From Rubrivivax sp. (lineage in GTDB: Bacteria; Pseudomonadota; Gammaproteobacteria; Burkholderiales; Burkholderiaceae_C): a DNA stretch of 39,275 nucleotides. The notes under the pieces are model-generated. The model saw only the letters and a program-made list of their open reading frames with translations. It did not search any database and was not told where the DNA came from. The stretch lies in the NCBI GenBank assembly GCA_022843905.1, contig JALHMT010000050.1, forward strand, positions 1 to 39,275, given 5' to 3'. Positions 15,942 through 22,868 of this stretch are shown here, piece after piece. The stretch's first letter is position 1. Every line of letters starts with the position of its first letter. The position numbers and the translations under genes are program-made.

Positions 15942-17723
15942 TCAACGTCGAGCCGGTGGCACGTCGGTGCAGCTGCCGTGCGCCACTTCGGCGGCCATGC
16001 CGATGCTCTCGCCCAGCGTCGGGTGCGGGTGGATGGTCTTGCCGATGTCGACCTCGTCGGCACCCATCTCGATGGCCAGCGCGACCTCACCGATCATGTC
16101 GCCGGCGTGCGTGCCGACGATGCCGCCTCCCAGGATGCGGTGCCCGCCGTCGGGCCGCGCGTCGAAGAGCAGCTTGGTGAAGCCCTCGTCGCGGCCGTTG
16201 GCGATGGCTCGACCCGATGCGGACCACGGGAACAGGCCCTTCTTCACGGCGATGCCCTGGGCCTTGGCTTCGTCCTCGGTCAGCCCCACCCAGGCGACCT
16301 CGGGGTCGGTGTAGGCCACGCTGGGGATCACGCGTGCGTCGAAGCGCGCCTTGCCGTCGCCCGAGGCGACCTCGGCCGCCACGTGCGCCTCGTGCACTGC
16401 CTTGTGCGCCAGCATCGGCTGGCCGACGATGTCGCCGATGGCGAAGATGTGCGGCACGTTGGTGCGCATCTGCACGTCGACCGGGATGAAGCCGCGGTCT
16501 CCGACGATCACGCCGGCCTTGTCGGCACCGATCTTCTTGCCATTGGGCGTGCGGCCCACCGCCTGCAGCACGAGGTCATACACACCTTCGCTCTTCGTGC
16601 CGTCCAGGCCTTCGAACATCACGCGGATGCCATCTGCAGTGGCTTCGGCACCCGTGGTCTTGGTCTTCAGCATCAGCTTGTCGAAGCGCTTGGCGTTCAT
16701 CTTCTGCCACACCTTCACGAGGTCGCGGTCGGCGCCCTGCATCAGGCCGTCCAGCATCTCGACCACGTCCAGGCGCGCTCCGAGGGTGGAATACACCGTC
16801 CCCATCTCCAGGCCGATGATGCCGCCGCCGATGACCAGCATGCGCTCGGGCTTCTGCCGAAGCTCCAGCGCACCGGTGGACGTGACCACGCGAGGGTCGT
16901 CCTTGGGAAGGAACGGCAGCTTCACGGCTTCGGAGCCGGCGGCGATGATGGCCTGCTTGAAGCGCAGCACCTGCGCCTTGCCATCGGCCATCGCCACGCG
17001 CAGGTGGAAGGGGTCCGCGAATTCGCCCTGCCCCTGCAGCACCGTCACCTTGCGCATCTTCGCCATGGCGGCCAGGCCGCCGGTCAGCTTGCCCACCACC
17101 TTGTTCTTGTGCGCCAGCAGCTTGCCGAGATCGACCTCGGGCTTCTGGAACGTGACGCCGAGATCGGCGAAGTGCGACACCTCGTCCATCACGGCGGCGA
17201 CGTGCAGCAGTGCCTTGCTGGGGATGCAGCCGACATTGAGGCAGACCCCACCCAGCGTCGGGTAGCGCTCCACCAGCACCACCTTCATGCCGAGGTCGGC
17301 GGCGCGGAAGGCCGCCGAGTAGCCGCCGGGGCCTGCGCCGAGCACGACGAGGTCGCACTCGAGGTCGGCGCCCCCAGCGTGGCTGGCAGCCGTCGGCGCG
17401 ATGGCCGGTGCGGCGGGCGCAGCCGCGGAGGCCGAAGCCGCGGCATCCGTTGCGGGCGTGCTCGCGGTCGTGGCAGCCGCATCGCCACCGGCTTCCAGCA
17501 TCAGCAGCAGGGTGCCCTGGTTGACCGTGTCGCCCACCTTGACCTTCACGTCCTTGACGACGCCGGCCGCAGACGACGGGATCTCCATCGACGCCTTGTC
17601 GCTCTCGACCGTGACGAGGCTCTGTTCCAGCTTGACGGTGTCGCCGGCCTTGACCAGCACCTCGATCACCGCGACGTCCTTGAAGTCGCCGATGTCCGGC
17701 ACCTTGATTTCCATGAGAGCCAT
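15942..17723 (-). CDS. lpdA: Dihydrolipoyl dehydrogenase (E3) with N-terminal lipoyl domain
   Basis: Reoxidises dihydrolipoamide of the pyruvate dehydrogenase complex, passing electrons through FAD to NAD+. The 593-residue protein is longer than standard E3 (about 475) because residues 1-77 form a lipoyl domain with the modified lysine K43 in ESDKASME, followed by an alanine-rich linker to about residue 118. The E3 core has the FAD loop VLGAGPGG (about 127-134), the redox disulfide C161-C166 in GGVCLNVGCIPSK, and the C-terminal HPHPTLGE active-site motif. Fused lipoyl-E3 is known from Cupriavidus, Neisseria and relatives. It is the last gene of the operon, starting 2 nt after the Ntn hydrolase gene. 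Confidence 0.97.
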   Translation of the reverse strand: MALMEIKVPDIGDFKDVAVIEVLVKAGDTVKLEQSLVTVESDKASMEIPSSAAGVVKDVKVKVGDTVNQGTLLLMLEAGGDAAATTASTPATDAAASASAAAPAAPAIAPTAASHAGGADLECDLVVLGAGPGGYSAAFRAADLGMKVVLVERYPTLGGVCLNVGCIPSKALLHVAAVMDEVSHFADLGVTFQKPEVDLGKLLAHKNKVVGKLTGGLAAMAKMRKVTVLQGQGEFADPFHLRVAMADGKAQVLRFKQAIIAAGSEAVKLPFLPKDDPRVVTSTGALELRQKPERMLVIGGGIIGLEMGTVYSTLGARLDVVEMLDGLMQGADRDLVKVWQKMNAKRFDKLMLKTKTTGAEATADGIRVMFEGLDGTKSEGVYDLVLQAVGRTPNGKKIGADKAGVIVGDRGFIPVDVQMRTNVPHIFAIGDIVGQPMLAHKAVHEAHVAAEVASGDGKARFDARVIPSVAYTDPEVAWVGLTEDEAKAQGIAVKKGLFPWSASGRAIANGRDEGFTKLLFDARPDGGHRILGGGIVGTHAGDMIGEVALAIEMGADEVDIGKTIHPHPTLGESIGMAAEVAHGSCTDVPPARR

Positions 17724-17725
17724 GT

Positions 17726-18298
17726 TCAGCCTTTCAGCCTGTGGGAAGTCAGCCGCACCGGGGCGGCCGAGTTGGTATCGAATTCGCAGCCGGCCAGCAC
17801 ACCGGCTTCGGCGATCTCGCGAGAAGACCTGGCGCGGTCGTAGACCGCATGCATCGCACCCAGCGCGAAGCGCCGCCCGGAGCCGATGGCCCAGAAGCGG
17901 TCGAACTCGAAGACCTCGCGGTAGGACTCGATGCCGAAGATGCCCCAGCGGTTGGCGATGAGCAGCGAGAACTGGCTGCTCTCGTAGGGGTCTGAGTCGC
18001 CTTCCTTGCTGTTCATGTAGAACTGCTCCTTCAGCTTCGGGTGAAGCTGGCGGAAGGTCTCGAACAGGGCGTCGCGGCTGTACAGCTGCAGCTCCGCAGG
18101 CGTCAACTGGCCCAGCGCCTGGCGCAGCACGGGGATGTGCGCCGTCGAGCCGACCGCGCCGAAGGTCGAGCCACCCACTTCGAACATCTTCGCATTGGCC
18201 TCGTAGCCGTGCGGCAGCCGCATCTCGCCGAAGGTGACCAGCGAGTCGGAAGCAATGGCCACGGTGCCGCCCTTGCGGGCCACCACCACGGTACTCAC
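17726..18298 (-). CDS. HslV/proteasome-like Ntn hydrolase embedded in the pyruvate dehydrogenase operon
   Basis: The 190-residue protein resembles the HslV peptidase beta subunit. After removal of the initiator Met (GTG start at 18298, with GACGAGG upstream) the N-terminus is Ser-Thr. Numbering the Ser as 1, the conserved Asp falls at 17 as in HslV (AIASDS against AIAGDG), and a lysine (K36) stands near HslV K33. Later, AIGSG and the REIAE-containing helix match the C-terminal half of HslV. HslV uses Thr1; here the nucleophile would be Ser1. It lies between aceF (34 nt upstream) and lpdA (2 nt downstream). Some databases label relatives as MFS transporters, which does not fit: there are no membrane segments. 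Substrate unknown. Confidence 0.75.
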   Translation of the reverse strand: MSTVVVARKGGTVAIASDSLVTFGEMRLPHGYEANAKMFEVGGSTFGAVGSTAHIPVLRQALGQLTPAELQLYSRDALFETFRQLHPKLKEQFYMNSKEGDSDPYESSQFSLLIANRWGIFGIESYREVFEFDRFWAIGSGRRFALGAMHAVYDRARSSREIAEAGVLAGCEFDTNSAAPVRLTSHRLKG

Positions 18299-18332
18299 GC
18301 GGTGGCCTCGTCCGCCACGACCGGCCGCGCCC

Positions 18333-19979
18333 TCACAACAACACGCGGCGGAAGTCGCCCAGGATCTGCCCCAGATAGGCATTGAAGCGCGCAGCCGCGG
18401 CTCCGTCGATGACCCGGTGGTCCCAGCTCAGGCTCAGCGGCAGCATCAGGCGCGGCTGGAAGGCCTTGCCGTCCCACACCGGTTCGGTGTTGCTGCGGCA
18501 CACACCCAGGATCGCGACCTCGGGCGCGTTGATGATGGGCGTGAAGTAGCGCCCGCCGATGCCGCCCAGCGAACTGATGCTGAAGCAGCCGCCGGTCATG
18601 TCGGCCGGACCCAGCTTGCCGTCGCGCGCCTTCTTGGCCAGGTCGCTCATTTCCTGGCTGATCTGGAAGATGCCCTTCTTGTCGGCGTCCTTGATCACCG
18701 GGACCACCAGACCGTTGGGCGTGTCGGCAGCGAAGCCGATGTGGAAGTAGTTCTTCAGCACGATCTGCTCGCCGTCCAGGCTGGCATTGAACTCGGGGAA
18801 CTTCTTCAGCGCGGCGACCGTTGCCTTGATCAGGAAGGCCAGCATCGTCACCTTTACGCCCGACTTCTCGTTCTCCCTGTTCAGCTGCACGCGGAAGGCT
18901 TCGAGATCGGTGATGTCGGCGTCGTCGTGGTTCGTGACGTGCGGGATCACCACCCAGTTGCGGTGCAGGTTGGCACCGCTGATCTTCCTGATGCGGCTGA
19001 GGTCCTTGCGCTCGATGGGTCCGAACTTCGCGAAGTCGACCTGCGGCCAGGGCAGCAGGCCGGGCATGGACCCGCCGGAGGCGGCAGCAGCCGGCGCCTT
19101 GGCCTTCTGCGCCGCCGTCTGCGTGGCACCCGCCATCACGCCCTTCACGAAGCCCTGCAGGTCTTCCTGCGTGATGCGGCCCTTGGGGCCGTTGCCCTTG
19201 ATCTCTGCCAGTGGCACGCCCAGCTCGCGCGCCATGCGACGGATCGAGGGCGACGCATGCGGCAGGCCGGCGGTCGGCGCAGTGGGCTCGTGGGCCGGCA
19301 CGGCGGCAGAGGGCGCAGCCGCCGGAACCGCCGCCGGTGCCGCAGCGGGCGCTGCCGCTGGCGCAGGCACCGCAGCCTCGGGCGCCGCCGCAGCGACACC
19401 CGTGGCCTGCAGGCTGACGATGGCCGTGCCCTTCCTGACCTTGTCACCCAGGTTCACCTGCACCGACTTCACGATGCCAGCGTGCGACGACGGGATTTCC
19501 ATCGACGCCTTGTCCGACTCGACGGTGATCAGGCTCTGCTCGACCTTCACCGCATCGCCGGGCTTGACGAACACCTCGATGACCGAGACCTCGTCGAAGT
19601 CACCGATGTCGGGCACCAGGACCTCGACGAGGCCGCCGCCAGCCGGCGCAGGTGCCGCAGAGGCAGATGCAGATGCAGGCGCGGACGGCACCGGTGCCGC
19701 AGCAGGTGCGGCTGCTGCCACTGGCGCAGCGGCGGCTGCCTCGGCTGACTCGAGCACCAGCACCAGCGTGCCTTCGGCCACCTTGTCGCCGAGCTTGACC
19801 TTCAGCTCCTTGACCACGCCCGCGGCCGACGACGGGATTTCCATCGACGCCTTGTCCGACTCGACGGTCAGCAGCGACTGGTCGACAGCCACCGGGTCGC
19901 CGACCTTGACCAGCAGCTCGATGACTTCCACTTCCTTGAAGTCACCGATGTCCGGGACCTTGACTTCCACCAACGCCAT
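18333..19979 (-). CDS. aceF: Pyruvate dehydrogenase complex E2, dihydrolipoamide acetyltransferase
   Basis: Transfers the acetyl group from the lipoyl arm to CoA and forms the core of the complex. The 548-residue protein has two N-terminal lipoyl domains with lysines K43 and K157, both in ESDKASMEIPSS, joined by alanine/proline linkers; a peripheral-subunit-binding domain at about 241-279 (SPSIRRMARELGV); and a catalytic domain ending in SWDHRVIDG with H521 and D525. GGAG lies about 11 bases before the ATG at 19979. It starts 24 nt after aceE. The two lipoyl domains share a 42-base identical stretch in the DNA. Confidence 0.97.
   Translation of the reverse strand: MALVEVKVPDIGDFKEVEVIELLVKVGDPVAVDQSLLTVESDKASMEIPSSAAGVVKELKVKLGDKVAEGTLVLVLESAEAAAAAPVAAAAPAAAPVPSAPASASASAAPAPAGGGLVEVLVPDIGDFDEVSVIEVFVKPGDAVKVEQSLITVESDKASMEIPSSHAGIVKSVQVNLGDKVRKGTAIVSLQATGVAAAAPEAAVPAPAAAPAAAPAAVPAAAPSAAVPAHEPTAPTAGLPHASPSIRRMARELGVPLAEIKGNGPKGRITQEDLQGFVKGVMAGATQTAAQKAKAPAAAASGGSMPGLLPWPQVDFAKFGPIERKDLSRIRKISGANLHRNWVVIPHVTNHDDADITDLEAFRVQLNRENEKSGVKVTMLAFLIKATVAALKKFPEFNASLDGEQIVLKNYFHIGFAADTPNGLVVPVIKDADKKGIFQISQEMSDLAKKARDGKLGPADMTGGCFSISSLGGIGGRYFTPIINAPEVAILGVCRSNTEPVWDGKAFQPRLMLPLSLSWDHRVIDGAAAARFNAYLGQILGDFRRVLL
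19485..19526. repeat. Copy 2 of a 42-bp exact direct repeat within aceF (second lipoyl domain)
   Basis: These 42 bases are identical to 19827-19868 and encode the lipoylated lysine region of the second lipoyl domain. The match ends abruptly on both sides, while the flanking lipoyl-domain DNA is diverged. Confidence 0.9.
19827..19868. repeat. Copy 1 of a 42-bp exact direct repeat within aceF (first lipoyl domain)
   Basis: Identical to 19485-19526 and in the same reading frame. The equivalent stretch of the lpdA lipoyl domain (about 17570-17612) is similar but has several differences. Confidence 0.9.
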
Positions 19980-20003
19980 GTTGTTTGTCTCCGAAGCTGC
20001 CGC

Positions 20004-22709
20004 TCAAGCGAACAGCGGGTTGATCTTCTTCGTGTCGATGCCGTACTTCGCGATGGCCTCGGCCACCTTCGCGGCAGGCAGCGTGCCCTCGTCGGCCAGC
20101 GCCTTCAGCGCCGCCACCACGATGTAGTGGCGGTTGACCTCGAAATGCTCGCGCAGCTTGCTGCGGAAGTCGCTGCGGCCGAAGCCGTCGGTGCCCAGCA
20201 CCCTGTAGGCCCGGCCCTTGGGAATGAAGGCGCGGATCTGGTCGGCGTAGTTCTTCATGTAGTCGGTGGACGCCACGACGGGCCCGGCGTAGGGGCCGAG
20301 CTGCTGCGCCACGTAAGGCACGCGAGCCGGGTCGGTGGGGTGCAGCATGTTCCAGCGCTCGCAATCCTGGCCGTCGCGCGCCAGCTCGTTGAAGCTCGGG
20401 CAGCTCCACACGTTGGCCGCCACACCCCATTCGGCCTCCAGCAGCTTGCGGGCTTCCTGGCTCTCGCGCAGGATGGTGCCGCTGCCCAGCAGGTTGACGC
20501 GCGGCGTCCGCTTGGCACCTTCCTCCAGCAGGTACATGCCCTTGATGATCTGCTCTTCGGTGCCGGGCTTGAGGCCCGGCATGGGGTAGTTCTCGTTGAG
20601 CAGGGTGATGTAGTAGTACACGTTGTCCTGCTTCTCGACCATGCGCTTCAGGCCATGGTGCAGGATCACGCCCACCTCGTGAGCGAAGCTCGGGTCGTAG
20701 CTGATGCAGTTGGGGATGGTGCCGGCCAGGATGTGGCTGTGGCCGTCCTCGTGCTGGAGTCCTTCGCCGTTGAGCGTGGTGCGCCCGGAAGTGCCGCCCA
20801 GCAGGAAGCCGCGCGCCTGCATGTCGCCTGCCGCCCAGGCCATGTCGCCGATGCGCTGGAAGCCGAACATCGAGTAGTACACGTAGAACGGCACCATGAT
20901 GCGGTTGTTCGTGGAATACGACGTCGCCGCGGCGATCCAGCTGCCCATGCCGCCGGCCTCGTTGATGCCTTCCTGGAGGATCTGGCCGGCCTTGTCCTCG
21001 CGGTAGTACATGACCTGGTCCTTGTCGACCGGCGTGTACTTCTGCCCTTCGGGGTTGTAGATGCCGATCTGGCGGAAGAGCCCTTCCATGCCGAAGGTGC
21101 GTGCCTCGTCGACGAGGATGGGCACGACGCGCGGGCCCAGGGCCTGGTCGCGCAGCAACTGGGTCAGGAAGCGCACGTAGGCCTGCGTGGTGCTGATCTC
21201 GCGGCCCGGGGCGGTCGGTTCCAGCACGGCCTTGAAGGTTTCCAGCGACGGCACCGTGAAGTGTTCGTCGGCCTTGGGGCGACGCTGCGGCAGGTAGCCG
21301 CCCAGGGCGGCACGGCGCTCGTGCAGGTACTTCATCTCCGGCGTGTCGTCGGCCGGCTTGTAGAAGGGGATCTTCTCGAGCTCGCTGTCGGGAATGGGGA
21401 TGTTGAAGCGGTCGCGGAAGAATCGGATGTCCTCGTCGGACAGCTTCTTGGCCTGGTGCGCCGTGTTCTTGCCCTCGCCGGCACTGCCCATGCCCCAGCC
21501 CTTGACCGTCTTCACCAGCAGCACCGTCGGCTGGCCCTTGTGGCTGTTGGCGGCGTGGAAGGCGGCATGCACCTTCTGGGCATCGTGGCCGCCGCGGCGC
21601 AGGTTCCAGATCTCCTTGTCGCTCATCTTGGCCACCATCTCCAGCGTGCGCGGGTCGCGGCCGAAGAAGTTCTTGCGCACGAAGGCACCGTCGTTGGCCT
21701 TGAAGGCCTGGTAGTCGCCGTCCAGCGTGTCCATCATGATCTTGCGCAGGGCGCCATCCTTGTCGCGCGCCAGCAGGCCGTCCCACTCCTTGCCCCAGAT
21801 CAGCTTGATGACGTTCCAGCCGGCACCGCGGAACTCGCCCTCCAGCTCCTGGATGATCTTTCCGTTGCCGCGCACCGGTCCGTCCAGGCGCTGCAGGTTG
21901 CAGTTGACGACGAACACGAGGTTGTCGAGCTTCTCGCGAGCGGCCAGGCCGATGGCACCCAGGCTCTCGGGTTCGTCCATCTCGCCATCACCGCAGAACA
22001 CCCAGACCTTGCGCTTGCTGGTATCGGCGATGCCGCGCGCGTGCAGGTATTTCAGGAAACGCGCCTGATAGATCGCCATCAAGGGCCCCAGGCCCATCGA
22101 CACCGTGGGGAACTGCCAGAACTCGGGCATCAGCTTGGGATGCGGGTAGCTCGACAGGCCGCGGCCGTCGCCTTCCTGGCGGAAGTTCAGCAACTGTTCT
22201 TCGGTCAGGCGGCCTTCCAGGAAGGCACGGGCATAGATGCCCGGTGCACTGTGGCCCTGGATGTACAACAGGTCGCCGCCGTGGTCCGGCGTGTCCGCAT
22301 GCCAGAAGTGGTTGAAGCCGGTGGCGAACATGTGGGCCAGCGACGCGAACGAACTGATGTGGCCACCCAGATCGCCACCGTCGGCCGGGTGCAGGCGGTT
22401 GGCCTTGACGACCATGGCCATCGCGTTCCAGCGCATGTAGGCGCGCAGGCGGCCTTCGAGTTCCAGGTTGCCGGGACTGTGTTCCTCGTTCTCGGGCTCG
22501 ATGGTGTTGAGGTAAGCGGTGGTGGCCGAGAACGGCATGTCGATGCCGTTCTGGCGCGCTTCCTCGATGAGGTGATCCAGCAGGTAGTGGGCCCGCGCGG
22601 GACCCTCCTGGGCGATCACGGCCTGCAGCGATTCGATCCACTCTCGCGTCTCCTGCGCGTCGGCGTCGTTGGCGGCGGCGCCGCTGGGGAACTCCGGCAG
22701 TGCGGACAT
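20004..22709 (-). CDS. aceE: Pyruvate dehydrogenase complex E1 (homodimeric type)
   Basis: Decarboxylates pyruvate with thiamine diphosphate and acetylates the lipoyl groups of E2. The 901-residue protein is of the homodimeric AceE type, with YIQGHSAPGIYAR near 149-161 and the ThDP motif from GDG (240-242) to NCN (269-271). Length matches the family (about 890-900). The ATG at 22709 (MSALPEF) has an AGGAGA Shine-Dalgarno; an in-frame Met 24 codons upstream has none. First gene of aceE-aceF-Ntn hydrolase-lpdA. It is divergent from a two-component kinase gene. Confidence 0.97.
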   Translation of the reverse strand: MSALPEFPSGAAANDADAQETREWIESLQAVIAQEGPARAHYLLDHLIEEARQNGIDMPFSATTAYLNTIEPENEEHSPGNLELEGRLRAYMRWNAMAMVVKANRLHPADGGDLGGHISSFASLAHMFATGFNHFWHADTPDHGGDLLYIQGHSAPGIYARAFLEGRLTEEQLLNFRQEGDGRGLSSYPHPKLMPEFWQFPTVSMGLGPLMAIYQARFLKYLHARGIADTSKRKVWVFCGDGEMDEPESLGAIGLAAREKLDNLVFVVNCNLQRLDGPVRGNGKIIQELEGEFRGAGWNVIKLIWGKEWDGLLARDKDGALRKIMMDTLDGDYQAFKANDGAFVRKNFFGRDPRTLEMVAKMSDKEIWNLRRGGHDAQKVHAAFHAANSHKGQPTVLLVKTVKGWGMGSAGEGKNTAHQAKKLSDEDIRFFRDRFNIPIPDSELEKIPFYKPADDTPEMKYLHERRAALGGYLPQRRPKADEHFTVPSLETFKAVLEPTAPGREISTTQAYVRFLTQLLRDQALGPRVVPILVDEARTFGMEGLFRQIGIYNPEGQKYTPVDKDQVMYYREDKAGQILQEGINEAGGMGSWIAAATSYSTNNRIMVPFYVYYSMFGFQRIGDMAWAAGDMQARGFLLGGTSGRTTLNGEGLQHEDGHSHILAGTIPNCISYDPSFAHEVGVILHHGLKRMVEKQDNVYYYITLLNENYPMPGLKPGTEEQIIKGMYLLEEGAKRTPRVNLLGSGTILRESQEARKLLEAEWGVAANVWSCPSFNELARDGQDCERWNMLHPTDPARVPYVAQQLGPYAGPVVASTDYMKNYADQIRAFIPKGRAYRVLGTDGFGRSDFRSKLREHFEVNRHYIVVAALKALADEGTLPAAKVAEAIAKYGIDTKKINPLFA

Positions 22710-22868
22710 TGGCTTGTCTCCTGATGTCTTGGGTTGAAGCGGGTTCGAGCGTGAGTGTGACACAAGTCCATGTCTTTTCAAATAGTGCGCTTACGTTTCA
22801 CATTATGAATTCCATTGCAATCTGAGGCTGCACCACCCTGAGCGCCGCCCCCGGATAATCGTTCCCTC
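22710..22868. promoter_or_regulatory. Divergent control region between aceE and the sensor kinase gene
   Basis: A 159-nt gap, locally AT-richer (about 22768-22820) than its surroundings. For aceE, CATAAT on the minus strand (22807-22802) is a possible -10. For the kinase gene, GATAAT (22854-22859) stands nine bases before the ATG. A TGTGTCACA-like palindrome lies near 22756-22765. I do not recognise a PdhR-type operator. No -35 is clear for either gene. Confidence 0.4.

Noticed and set aside
17726..18298. MFS transporter label used for relatives of this protein
   Set aside because: The translation has no membrane-length hydrophobic segments and aligns by eye with HslV-type Ntn hydrolases.
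20127..22724. 865-codon plus-strand frame and a 614-codon minus-strand frame at 19942-21786
   Set aside because: Both are shadows of aceE, whose own frame contains complete E1 motifs. The competing products are repetitive and basic or His/Val-rich.
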